In this document: one piece after another, positions 10,881-21,110 of the stretch
Numbering within the stretch: the stretch's first letter is position 1
How the letters are laid out: every line of letters begins with the position of its first letter
Source: Trematomus loennbergii
Lineage: Eukaryota > Chordata > Actinopteri > Perciformes > Nototheniidae
Length of the DNA stretch: 64,000 bases
NCBI GenBank assembly: GCA_012861695.1
Contig: JAAOOA010001606.1
Location: 46,991 to 110,990 of the forward strand
Direction: 5' to 3'
Translations under genes and position numbers: made by a program
The notes under the pieces: model-generated
Told to the model about the DNA's origin: nothing
The model's input: the letters and a program-made list of their open reading frames with translations, nothing else
The model's database searches: none

Positions 10881-11069
10881 GGAGTGTGGCGCAGTGGATA
10901 GAGCCTTAGTGTTCGGATCAGGGGAGCACAGGTTCAAACCCACTGCAGTCAGCATGTCGTTGTGTCCCTGGGCAAGACACATCACCCCAAATTGCTCCTG
11001 TGGGGATTTCCCACAGTATTGAGTATGTAAGTAGCTTTGGATAAAGCGACTTACAAGTACCATGTAATG
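10881..11069 (+). mobile_element. tRNA-derived SINE
   Basis: The head has polymerase III promoter boxes: tggcgcagtgg (box A-like) and ggttcaaaccc (box B). The body contains gtccctgggcaagacac and the tail ends gctttggataaagcgac, typical of fish tRNA-SINEs. The paralogous sites at about 17230 and 52350 read atattatggcagactatac without the insert, which fixes the insertion point. Confidence 0.85.
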
Positions 11070-11251
11070 GCAGACTATACTTTACTTGTTTTATTAGATT
11101 GTAATGTCCTACTGTCCTAAAAACATTGTACGACTTTTGTCTATTTAGCTTTAACTTTATACTGTACTATGACATTTTATTGGATACCAAACTTTTACTT
11201 TTGTAATGACATTTTGCCATGCTATAAAACTTGAATGATTATATTACATAT

Positions 11252-11592
11252 TGTGACGGTCCCAGAGCATGTGGCGGCTAGTGTGCATATGTGTTGCAGG
11301 CTGTGATGGGGGTGGAGCTGAGGAGGCCAATCAGCATAACTGGGGACACCTGACCGGAGCCCAGGTTCTACTTAAGCCCAGCTGCTCGGAGTCACGGGCC
11401 TTCGCGACTCTCTCCAAGACTGATGTGGGAAACTCTTGCCAGGATCCTTCCCCTCGCCCAGCCTCTCATTTACATTCGGAGCTTGTTGCAGAACCCACTG
11501 CCGTGTTGTTATTGAGTTGCCACAATAAATGTGCCGTGGTTTCAAGAAACCTCTATGTCTCCTTCTCTTCCGCCTGCGAGCCGGTCATAACA
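11252..11592. mobile_element. Solo LTR, 341 bp
   Basis: Begins TGTGACGGTCCC and ends GGTCATAACA, with a polyadenylation signal (aataaa, about 11524) in plus orientation and flanks catat / cataa as an approximate 5-bp duplication. No internal retroelement sequence is attached. Copies of the tract at 52.6 and 17.4 kb lack it. Confidence 0.65.
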
Positions 11593-11803
11593 CATAATAT
11601 TGTATATTACATATACAGTACTGTACAAGGACTCTTATGACCTTTTGTGACATTTCTTTGTGATATACTTTACTGTGACTCCTTACATATTTTTCTTTAT
11701 AGCATATCATACTATGACACTTTTATTATGGCCAAACATACTTTTAAATGACATACTATTTGGTGATGCAATGGCCTATTATGATGAGATGTGTTTTTTT
11801 GTA

Positions 11804-12373
11804 TCAAATCAAATCAAATCAAGGTTTATTTATAAAACATATTTAAAAGCGATTTTTGGTCGGGCCAAAGTGCTGTACATGTAATAACTACAATCACATA
11901 AAAACACATTTCTATAATCACAATAAAAGACAATAAATTACAACAGATATTTAAAAAGAAAACACAGGGAAAAGTCAGGAGTCGTGCTCCGCTCTGACTA
12001 AAAGGCCAGAGAGAAGAAGTGTGTCTTAAGAGTAGATTTAAAAACCCCTAGGGTCTGGGCCGACCTCACATGGAGGGGCAGAGTGTTCCAGAGCCTCGGG
12101 CCAGCTGCTGCGAAGGCTCGGTGCCCTCTGGTTTTGAGCCTGGTCTTGGGCACTACCAGCAACAGCTGGTCAGCAGACCTTAAAGCTCTGGCTGGGGTGT
12201 AGCGCTGGAGGAGTTCAGCTATATAGGCCGGAGCCAGCCCATTTAGTGCTTTAAAAACAAATAAAAGGAGTTTAAAATCAATTCGGAACCGAATTGGAAG
12301 CCCGTGCAGTGAGGCCAGAATTGGGGTGATGTGGTCACGCTTTTTGTGGCCAGTGAGTAGACGTGCAGCTGCA
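11804..12373 (-). mobile_element. L2-like LINE 3' end, 5'-truncated
   Basis: On the minus strand the frame ending at 11998 encodes the C-terminal end of a LINE reverse transcriptase, including LNGLAPAYIAELLQRYTPAR and RLWNTLPLHVRSAQTLGVFK. A short 3' UTR and a TTTGA-repeat tail follow (tcaaatcaaatcaaatc at 11804). It is nearly identical to 14400-14843, so insertion was recent. The host tract without insert is seen at 52760-52800 and 63660-63690. Confidence 0.85.
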
Positions 12374-12613
12374 TGTTATGCTTGACTTTTTTATGACTTA
12401 TTATGGCATTCTATACTATTCAATTCTATAAGGACACGTTGTAGATATGCTATAGTTTGACTTTTTAATTGCATTTTTATGAGATGCTATTTATTGAAAA
12501 AAGCATATTCTGTTTTTTGTAAAAGGAGCAGATTTTAATAAAATGATCTCTTAGCACAGGACACATTTTTGATGAACAATATATATTTATTTTATTTTCT
12601 TCTAAGTTACATT

Positions 12614-13430
12614 TAACACTTAGTTGTATTCAGTACTGAATACAATACAATCAATTATTGTATTTATTTGCATTGCATTGATATTGATTTGTCCCAAAAG
12701 TAATGGAAAGTGATTTGTTTAGGTTATATGAATATCAGATACTTACAGTAGGTTACTGATGGTTAGGTCATTAGTAAATGTAATGGAACACATTGTCACA
12801 AAAAAATCAAAAACACATGTGTGAGTAATTTTTCCATTTGCATGAACACATAATAGATAACGAAAAATATAAGAATAAAACAGCTTTATTAAATGGCGCA
12901 TGTATGCTTTCATTTAAAAATGTAAATAAGAATAAAACATACTTTACAAAGAAAAACTAAATATTTTTTAAACTTCTTGATCATACAAATAAAAATGTTA
13001 TTTGTGTTTTTTAGAAAATCTCGGTGATCTGAAGGCAACACAAATTATTTTAACTCCAAACAGATTACTTGATATAATCATTGGATTAACACGAATATTC
13101 AACATTTTCTTGAAAGCTGCCTTCTGTGTTTTCCTTGCAAAGCATCAATAATTACATCAAGATTTACTAGCCAAAATGCATACCCCTAAGTCTTCTGCAT
13201 GCACAATAGAAATAAAACAGGGACTCAATCGTCAAAAAAACCCACTTTCCTAAGTTTTTCTATAAAATTGTGTGAGATACTGTTTATGTAAGATTGGTTG
13301 CATGTAGCAGATGTTCCCGACCTTGAGCTGGTCGCCATTCTATGCTATTATTATATTTAGTAGGTACCCCGTCACTCAGCTGGGATGATTCACCTACATT
13401 TTCTTTTTGTAACTCTATAACTCACCCTTA
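12614..13430. repeat. 3' flank of Ig unit B (duplicate of 62660-63110)
   Basis: Shared runs such as tatttatttgcattgcattg, gtcccaaaagtaatggaaag and aaacagctttattaaatggc show this is the downstream region of an Ig unit. The parallel copy in unit E starts at about 62670, and again at about 63930. No ORF is supported. Confidence 0.75.
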
Positions 13431-13431
13431 G

Positions 13432-13939
13432 AGGGGATCAATTATGCAAAATCCACTTGTTCATGTCTCTTCTACATCAGCATGTGTCCCCTCTGTGGAA
13501 AGAGATTCTGAAATTTCAGGAAAAAAGATTCTCTCTCTTTTTGTCCTGATCCATTTATATAAAAACCTGTCTGAAAATGAGCTGATCAGATTTTGGCCAC
13601 TTTATGATGTCATAACGATGTTTTGGCTTGTTAACCATCAGCCAATCACCAACCAAGGTAACCCCCCCCCCCCCACCTTATCACCTGAATCTCCTCCTGG
13701 AGCACCATTGAGTTCTTTGTAACCAAATATCTCTCAGAGGGGCGTGGGGAGGGGCTCCTTATTTTCATCTAAAGTAACAGACAGAGAATCAGCACTTTTG
13801 AAACAGGGCTGAAACAGAGGGGATTATGGGATGCTGCAATGATCTGTTTGGTGTTTGGAGCCACAACACTTCAGAGACATGTTTTGTATATATCTGAGAC
13901 CTATAATATATTGATGAAAAACAGTATAATAGGGGACCT
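13432..13939. mobile_element. TTAA-flanked MITE, diverged copy
   Basis: Starts AGGGGATCAATTATGCAAAATCCACTT after TTAG and ends at ATAGGGGACCT|TTAA. Interior phrases (cagcacttttgaaacagg, gatctgtttggt, atctgagacctat) match the right half of the 57225-57946 copy. The element family is described at 51465. Confidence 0.6.
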
Positions 13940-14245
13940 TTAATATAAATGCATTTAAACTTGACATTTACACATATTGTGAGTGAACGTAATAAAATGA
14001 AGACTCACTTCTAGCAGTTTCAACATCTTTTGTTAAGATTAGAGCTCTTAATGAGACACTTGAGCTCGTCTGTCTTTCATAAACTGCAACAAGTCTGGAG
14101 GCGGGACACCAGCATTATAAAAATTGATTTGAATTTTTTTTTTATATGGAAATAATTTGCAACCCCTAATCTTCCTTCCTCCTGCAATCCCCCCAACTAC
14201 CCCTAGGGGTCCCCCTACCCCCGGTTGGGAACCAGAACTATGAGT

Positions 14246-14364
14246 TTATTTGTTCTTGTTGAGCTTCTCCATGAGATGAACCGTGATGACAGCAGACACC
14301 ATGATGATCAGACCCACAGAGAACACACACGTCTTCACCAGGCACACAGATAACCCCTCTGGAT
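14246..14364 (-). CDS. Unit B transmembrane exon and short tail
   Basis: After acceptor gtttcag the exon reads DPEGLSVCLVKTCVFSVGL, then IIMVSAVITVHLM, then EKLNKNK and stop. This is a single hydrophobic membrane segment with a ten-residue basic tail lacking tyrosine motifs. It enters in phase 1, matching the donor of the second Ig exon (15366). The exon is practically identical at 63204-63322. A short-tailed receptor of this type would need an adaptor or act as a ligand or decoy, by analogy with CD48-like or short SLAM-family members. The intron to its left neighbour exon was enlarged by the L2 fragment at 14400. Confidence 0.65.
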
Positions 14365-14399
14365 CTGAAACACAACAAACAGAGACTTTCATATCAAAA

Positions 14400-14843
14400 G
14401 CACTAAATGGGCTGGCTCCGGCCTATATAGCTGAACTGCTCCAGCGCTACACCCCAGCCAGAGCTTTAAGGTCTGCTGACCAGCTGCTGCTGGTAGTGCC
14501 CAAGACCAGGCTCAAAACCAGAGGGCACCGAGCCTTCGCAGCAGCTGGCCCTAGGCTCTGGAACACTCTGCCCCTCCATGTGAGGTCGGCCCAGACCCTA
14601 GGGGTTTTTAAATCAAAACTAAAAACAGACTTCTTCTCTCTGGCTTTCTAGTTAGAGCGGAGCACGACTCCTGATTTTTGTGTGTTTTATTTTTATTTTG
14701 TTTTTTAAGATATATCTGTTGTAATTTATTGTCTTTTATTGTGATTTGTAGTAATGTGTTTTATTACATGTACAGCACTTTGGCTCGACCAAAAATCGCT
14801 TTTAAATGTGCTATATAAATAAAACCTGATTTGATTTGATTTG
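14400..14843 (+). mobile_element. L2-like LINE 3' end inserted in unit B intron
   Basis: A frame ending at 14651 encodes the same reverse-transcriptase C-terminus as 11804-12373. It is followed by a 3' UTR and (GATTT)n tail. The paralogous intron at 63340-63370 reads catatcaaaaccgacacag without the element. Here aaaa is duplicated on both sides (14396-14399, 14844-14847), a small target duplication. Confidence 0.9.
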
Positions 14844-15365
14844 AAAACCGACACAGAGATCCAGACTGAGACGCACAACTGAGTGGAAGCAGCAACTCAG
14901 TGATTACTACTTCAGTTGGATAGCAGTTTGACTACTTTACAGTTTGCAAGTACTTTGAGTCCTACATTGTGAAACACTTGCATTGTAAAGTGCAGTTGAG
15001 TTTTGCAGACTGTCCATATAACCATCATGCATTATAAAACGGCATGTTGGCGGTTTAATGTTGATTAAATGTTTATTCTGTTCTTCAAATATGCAGGTAT
15101 TTTTGTACTTATACAAATATTAAACTTCCAAGTTGTATATAAAGGTTCTATATATGAGACAAACACCACTTTATATGCGTAACATGATGTACTGATGTAC
15201 TGAATTAATTGTTTTATTTAAAGTTTCTTCAAATTACATTTTTGTAGTTTTAAGTTCACATGTAACACCTGCAGCCTGACAGAGCGGGTTATTAATTCAC
15301 AAAGAAGTTTTGTTAAACTTTAAATTCCAAACTATGTGTTATTATCAGGAAGTAATTTCTCTTAC

Positions 15366-15646
15366 CAACATATTGGCGGCAGACATCTTTGATTGTTTTG
15401 GTATCGTTGGTCCAGCTGACATGGTTGCTATGGTTACAGATGATCGAGCCACTTGATTGGTGGACCTGGAGAAAAGTATCAGGGATCCCCTCTGACCGCT
15501 CTCCTCCCTCCTGACTGCAGGTTCTGGTTTCACATGTGAAAGTGCTGTTGATGTGAGAGTCCTGTGAGCTGCAGGTCACAGTGAAGCTACAGGAGGAGAG
15601 CTATCAGAGACAGAGCTCACTGTGAGGAGAGGGAGAGACGCTCGAT
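15366..15646 (-). pseudogene. Unit B second Ig-domain exon, frameshifted
   Basis: Between acceptor ccctcctcag and donor gtaaga the exon encodes a membrane-proximal C2-like Ig domain. Its cysteine-rich pattern appears as TCSSQDSHINSTFTC, RTCSQEGGERSEG and SIICNHSNHVSWTND, ending VC near the donor. These features fit second domains of CD2/SLAM-family receptors. The exon should be phase 1 to 1 and thus divisible by three. It is 281 nt, two more than the inferred 279, with the extra TC in a pyrimidine run near the 5' end (about 15592-15600). Read from the V exon, translation hits TGA soon after LPLLTVSSVSD. The unit C homologue is broken at the same spot but by one base. Confidence 0.7.
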
Positions 15647-15729
15647 CTGAGGAGGGAAGAAGCAGGTGAAGAGTTTTAGAAACAAGACCACAGAAACTCT
15701 ATCAGTGTTTGAGAGGTTAACAAACCTAC

Positions 15730-16040
15730 CTTGAACTTTAATCTTGCATTTAGCTGCTTCTGTTTCACCTCCTGAAAGCTTTATCACTCGAGCAGTATAA
15801 ACTCCACTGTCTGCCTCTTGGAGATTCTTCAATTTCACAGAGAAATTGTTCACAGGAAACTCAATCCTTCCAGCATAATCAGGAAATACTATTGGATTGT
15901 TGCCAGGGTTAACTGTTATTACATTTTTGTTTTCCTCAAATTTCCATGAAAAACTAAAAACATCCTGAAGAACATCAGCATTCGTGACATTCAGAAGCAC
16001 ATCCTCTCCTTCAGCACAAACACAGTCCCAGCACTGATCT
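15730..16040 (-). CDS. Unit B V-like Ig-domain exon
   Basis: An open frame runs through the whole exon: GEDVLLNVTNADVLQDVFSF, SWKFEENKNVITV and then VKLKNLQEADSGVYTARVIK. The W of strand C and the D-x-G-x-Y motif of strand F mark a V-type Ig fold, lacking the usual strand B cysteine in this reading. This is the ligand-binding N-terminal domain expected in CD2/SLAM-like receptors. The exon is 311 nt, one short of a multiple of three, the loss lying in gaaggagagg (unit C has gaagggagagg). The leader exon is two bases short, so the two losses cancel and only the first ~11 residues (RDQCWDCVCAE) are read in a new frame. It ends phase 1 before the broken second Ig exon. Confidence 0.7.
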
Positions 16041-16361
16041 CTGTAAAACAGTAGACACATCATACAGTAAATATCACATACGACATATGGTTTTCAATTC
16101 TGAATGTTTTCCAATTCTGTACTTTATTTCTGACATTCTGATCATCAGCTAAACATCACCATCTTATTATGAACATAATTCATAATAACCCAGTGACCAC
16201 CATAGTGCAAAATGAATGTATGTTCAGCTTTTGTGTCTCTCCTGCTAATTAGTATGATAAGTAACTTTTGCTGAAAGTGAACAGACATGTAAAACAAATG
16301 ACTTACAATGACTGTAATTAGATCATGTTAAAACATTGAATTAGACGTGTTTTTATCCTAC

Positions 16362-16408
16362 CTGGCCTCAGTGCAGACCAGCAGGCCCAGAATCACAGAG
16401 ATGAACAT
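16362..16408 (-). CDS. Unit B signal-peptide exon
   Basis: MFISVILGLLVCTEA, a typical hydrophobic leader, ends at AG|gtagg. At 47 nt it is two bases shorter than the 49-nt exon at 54644-54692, changing the exit phase from 1 to 2. The start ATG is preceded by gagaccgcc. The intron to the V exon is 321 bp. This is the first coding exon of the unit B gene (minus, 16408 down to 14246). Confidence 0.7.
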
Positions 16409-17800
16409 GGCGGTCTCTGTCCGGTTGCCCTGCCTGAATACACAATGTCACAGGTTACAGTGTGTGTCCTGTTTTGCTCTAACAACACATCACCAAGTCT
16501 TCTTCCTGTAACAACCACATAACCTTTTGCATCATGTGACAATATTAATTTCTCTTTTTCAAAGTTCCTCTCTTATCTCTGTTTTGGGATCTTTTGATAA
16601 AGACCTTTTTTTAATTCAAACGTTTGTCAAGAAAGCAGATTTTAATGTGAAAGTCAATTACAGGATGATTAACAAGGAACTTTACATTTCAGTTGGTGTA
16701 TGTTGCACCAGATGAAGCAAAAGATGGAAAAGAAAACATTACAATTGTGTCAATACATTACATAAAACCAATAAAAGGTGTAGTTTGCACTGTTTATTAC
16801 TCACATTAGTTTGTGTTGCTTTACTTCAACTCTTCTAGCTGGTGTGCTGCACAAACAATCATAATCACTTCCTTTCTCAGAGCAGTGTCTCACGCCTTTT
16901 GCATTTTCTCATGACTGCATACCAAACTAAAGATACCTGCGGTAAAATGTCAGAGATATCTTCACACAGCACATATTCTGCACTGGCAACAAATAACTAA
17001 CCATAAAATAAGGAAGGCCAGTCTTATGCTCCTTATACAGGCCAGGGCTTTTTGTTGTTGTTTTCTCATAAAATACCTCCTATGACTTTTCAGTGACATT
17101 CTTTACGACATATTTAACTGTGACTTATTTTATGATTTTATACCATTGCACTTTTTATGGCCCACAACACCAGGACATTTGATGGCAGATGATAATAACA
17201 GGACTTCTTAATTACACACTTTACAATGACATATTATGGCAGACTATACTTTTACTAGTATTAATGACATTGTAATACACTATAAAACATGTTATGACTT
17301 TGTATACTGTACTATGAAATTTTTATTGTATACTGAACTTTAACTTTTGTAATGACATTTTTGCCTTGCTATAAAACTGGAATTACCCAACTAATAAATG
17401 CTCTACTTGAACAAATTGCATGACTTTATTAATAACATTCATTACTGTACAATAACTTTAATCATACTATGACACTTTTATTATGGCCAAAAATACTTAA
17501 ATGACATACTATTTGGTGATGCAATGGCCTATTATGATAAGATGCTTTTTTTTATTATGCTTGACTTTTTGTATGACTTATTATGGCATTCTATACTATT
17601 CTATTCTATAAGGACATGTTGTAGATATGCTATAGTTGACTTTTTAATTACATTTTTACGAGAGTCTATTTCTATCTATCCATTATTCTATAGTTTTTTG
17701 TAAGACATATTGTATTGCATTCTCTACTATGACATCTTATACCACATCTTTTGATGCCATACTATACTTTGAAATGTTTTTATGTCATGACAAGTAATTT
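16409..17800. repeat. Duplicated upstream tract of unit B
   Basis: The 5' flank of the Ig unit, without the SINE, LTR, L2 or TTAA-MITE insertions found in the A and D copies. It serves as the best 'empty site' reference in the window. No ORF. Confidence 0.8.
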
Positions 17801-18720
17801 AGCAATGTAGGGGTCATAGGCTATCTTGCCCAAGTACACTTTAACATTCAGAAGTGAAGAGCATCCAATGAATCCACTCTCTTCTGATTGGTTGGCGAGT
17901 ATTTTCTGAGTCACACCTGCCAAAGGTAATTCATTAAGTTGGAATGCACCTCACAACCCTTATCATTGTCAGCAGATGTTGTGCTTTTATGGTACATATC
18001 CTCAAACAAATCTTCAATGAAATGAACTCAAAACACAGGAGGCCAGGAATTGGTCAAAAGTGTCAAAAGTGTTCTGCTCTTTTCTCATCAAGCATCACAT
18101 TATCAGTGTCCTCACCTTGCTCTGAATTATTACTGCAAGTGGATAAGGTGCAGAGTGCATGCAAAAAACAATAAGAAAAACAGGTAATTTCATTCCACTT
18201 TTTTGACCTTGTTAATTTGTTTATGTGCATTGTAGTACCATCATGTCATAATGCAAACTACCGTCACAATTACTTTATTTCACCCCACCCTAAATCTCCT
18301 CCAGAAGATGGGTGTAAATATCCCAGAAATGTAAGAACAATGCATTCAGGCCGACTCTTCTGGGTGCTTCTGTCAAAATAAAGGTCAAACTCAAACTTTG
18401 TCCAATTACCACTGACCTTCCTACATGCCTCATTAATCACACTGATGGGGCTTTAATTGAGGATGAAACTGTTCTAAGATACCAGGGACTGGATCTGAGG
18501 AATGATAGATATTCACATTCTCCTCTTGTAAATAAAGAATAAGTAACTAGTAAATGAAACTGTAATGTGCTACTCTTTTACTGACAATGCGTGTTTTGAA
18601 TTGATGGACATCTTGAATGAGAACAATGTTTACGAGCTGAAACAAATGGAAAACTATAAAGATACTGTGATGGAAAAGTCTTAGAGGAATAGTTTCAAGT
18701 CCAGAGATTTTCTTTGAATA
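17800..18720. other. No supported gene
   Basis: Unique-looking AT-rich sequence with short frames only. 17944-18174 is open on the plus strand but has no recognisable family or splice support. Confidence 0.5.
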
Positions 18721-18910
18721 TTAAAGGCCCACATTTTGCTTATTTTCAGGTTCATATCAGTATGTAGTGTCTCTACTGTGACATGTCTCCTTGCTCTAAT
18801 GTTCACAGCTGGCCGGCTCTGTTGTGATTGGTCAACCGCTTAGAGATGTCCCGCTCCTTAGCCAATCATGTAAATGTGTGGGAGAGCAAGACAGCAGAAG
18901 CCTGAACGTT
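18721..18910. mobile_element. Left end of a second TTAA MITE subfamily
   Basis: TTAA followed by AGGCCCACATTTTGC and cttattttcaggttcatatc. A right-end counterpart (aaatatgaacctgaaaataa ... cccctttaa) is at 35270-35315. No complete copy is present. Confidence 0.4.
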
Positions 18911-19660
18911 ACAAACTGATGTCATTGTATTCTTAAAGTAAACAAGGAAGTCCAATGGGGCATTTGAGTTCGAGCAGGAGTCAGCAAAAACACTTGTCCT
19001 TCAACCACAAGCATACAGTGTTTCCATCTTTGAAAGCACTCCTTTATAAAGCGTCTGTTAAGGAAGAACAGCAGATATAGACACACAGCCAATTGGTACA
19101 ATGAATGCAAACATTGGGTGTTCAGTTGGAGGACGCCATGCTGGCATTACTACCTGGAGAGAAACCAAGAAAGATTTGCTTTTCAGCTCCCTGGGTTAGC
19201 GGATTGGGAAAGATTATGTCTACTTGTATGTCATTAAAATGCAGACGATGCATCAGAGACAAATCTGTCATTGTTTTTTCAACAGATTTGGTTTCTTACT
19301 GACAGAAAAGAGATTCATGCTGGGATTCTCAACAAATACATCTCTTCACACTGCAAACATTGTCAGATGTTGCGACACACAAGATACAATTATATAAAAT
19401 ACACCCTCACATTTTCATGCTGTAACCAGAAGCATACAATAAACTACTTCCAAATGTTTTTTTATATAAAATACAGATAACTTATGGTTAAAGAAATAGG
19501 ATTAGCTGTACACAGTTTGGATTAAATAAACACAATTTATACCACATTAAACAGCTGATTTCTTTTGTTGGGTTAGTCTGATAAAAGTTTTAAGAAATAT
19601 GTAATGTTAATGTTACTTAATGCGAAAATTAAAGCAATGTCAATATATTTACTGTGTCGG
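18910..19660. other. No supported gene
   Basis: Mixed sequence with a few 60-70-codon frames on both strands but no family resemblance or paired splice sites. Confidence 0.45.
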
Positions 19661-19987
19661 TGTTACGGCCTGCTCATTGGCTGCAACAAAGATGGGAGAC
19701 CAGACAAGTTAAGTGTAACAAAAGCATATTTATTTACAATGCCACAAAAACCAAAGGTCTTCAAAGAAACCTAATAAATGTGGAAGTCAGTTATCAGTAG
19801 TGATTGCGTGTATGGGTGTGTGAAAATGTGCAGAACAGAAGAGTGAGAGGGCAGTTGGGTTGGTGTTGGCCTTTGATGTCGACGGCCCAGGTGTGGCTCA
19901 TCAGGTTGATCACCTGAAACACAAACAAGTGCCAGCAAGCAGAACGCAAAGGCATAGACCCCTAGTGGAGTGGAGGGGGTCGTAACA
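19661..19987 (-). mobile_element. LTR with adjoining polypurine tract, Gypsy-like
   Basis: Begins tgttacggcc and ends ggtcgtaaca. On the minus strand it carries aataaa. The right side continues with ccccccccttaaaaagg, which on the minus strand is a polypurine tract immediately before a 3' LTR. This is therefore the 3' LTR of a minus-oriented element with little internal sequence left. No reverse-transcriptase frame is seen to the right. Confidence 0.6.
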
Positions 19988-19999
19988 CCCCCCCCTTAA

Positions 20000-20690
20000 A
20001 AAGGAACACCATCCAAAGTAGCAACCAACACAGAACAATATTTAATATATATAATATATATAAACATTTAGTATGACATGTAACATATAATAAAAACATG
20101 AGAATACAGTAAAGAAAATGTCATGCAAAAAGTCAAAATATAGTATATGTAGCAACATAAATATAAATATAAAAAGCTAATGATAGAAAGTCCTATTTTG
20201 GTTCAGTATGACTGCAATCAATAATTGATCCACCAATCCTGTAACAGCATCCAAGAATCAGTCAGACTCTAATTAGTAATCAAGTCATTTCCAAAGCGTC
20301 TGTCTTCTGTCCCTGACCCAACAGACCCTCAGTACAGTGACACCAAGGACGTCTGTTATGACTCACATAATCCTCTGGTTCAGTCATAAATAATTGCCTA
20401 CATTCAGGGGTTAAATTGGGTTATTTTAAAGTGGGTCGCATTTCAAAGTTAAGTGTACCAACTTGGTGTACTTTGAGATCAACTTTAACAGGATAGATTG
20501 TGCTGTACATGTAAACAGTGTATTCAATAAACAAACACGTGTTCTACATGAATGATCATAACATATTATTCATTACCCAGCATAAAGAAGACATCTGCAC
20601 AGCATGGTAAAAGAGACAGGGTCCATGTTTGAAGAAGGGGGGTTGTGTGTGTGTTTGTGATGATGTTGACGTATTCTTTATGAGTATTTC
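20000..20690. other. AT-rich, no gene seen
   Basis: Contains tatata runs near 20040 and remnants that may be internal retroelement sequence next to the LTR. No reading frame is supported. Confidence 0.4.
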
Positions 20691-20699
20691 GATATACTA

Positions 20700-21110
20700 C
20701 ACAGAGGTGGGAGAAGGTCATGTAAAAAGGAAGGAGAAGATGAAGCGAAGGAGATGAAGAGATTGAAGAAGGGGATGAGGAGATAAGACATGCCAATCTG
20801 AGGCAGGGAGAGAGCAGACTGTAGAAGAAATGCAACAAGGGAAGACAGGAGACATTGTGAAAGGATAACAGGTGGGAGGTGTAAAGGAAACACAGAGAAG
20901 ATGATGCATGACTGAAGGAGATAATTGAGAGGAGAGAAGAACAGATGAAAAGAGGAAAAAGGTAGTTGGAGAAGAGGAATGACATAAATACAAGGAGTAG
21001 AGGAGATGAAATTAGGGGGAAAACAGGGGGAGAAATTGCGAAAAACTGATGTATAAGAGGAAACGTGAGGTGGAGAAGAAGGACAGGGGGGAAGGAGAAA
21101 GCGGGCCTGG
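20700..21110. repeat. Purine-rich (GA/GGA) low-complexity tract
   Basis: One strand is almost entirely A and G (for example gaagatgaagcgaaggagat). The overlapping minus-strand frames rich in Ser/Leu/Phe are a by-product of this bias. A similar tract is at 30110-30380. Confidence 0.75.

Larger units (their letters stand above)
10513..12613. repeat. Duplicated upstream tract of unit A, right part, with three insertions
   Basis: From tacctgcggtaaaatgtc onward this aligns with 16937-17650 and 52055-53000, an AT-rich tract full of ttatgacatttt-like phrases. Relative to those copies it carries a SINE (10881-11069), a solo LTR (11252-11592) and an L2 3' end (11804-12373). Confidence 0.8.

Noticed and set aside
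10881..10955. tRNA gene
   Set aside because: Boxes A and B are present, but the sequence continues into a SINE body and no cloverleaf acceptor stem closes.
20566..20993. Overlapping minus-strand frames up to 139 codons
   Set aside because: Composition is set by the purine-rich tract; three frames are open at once and none has motifs.
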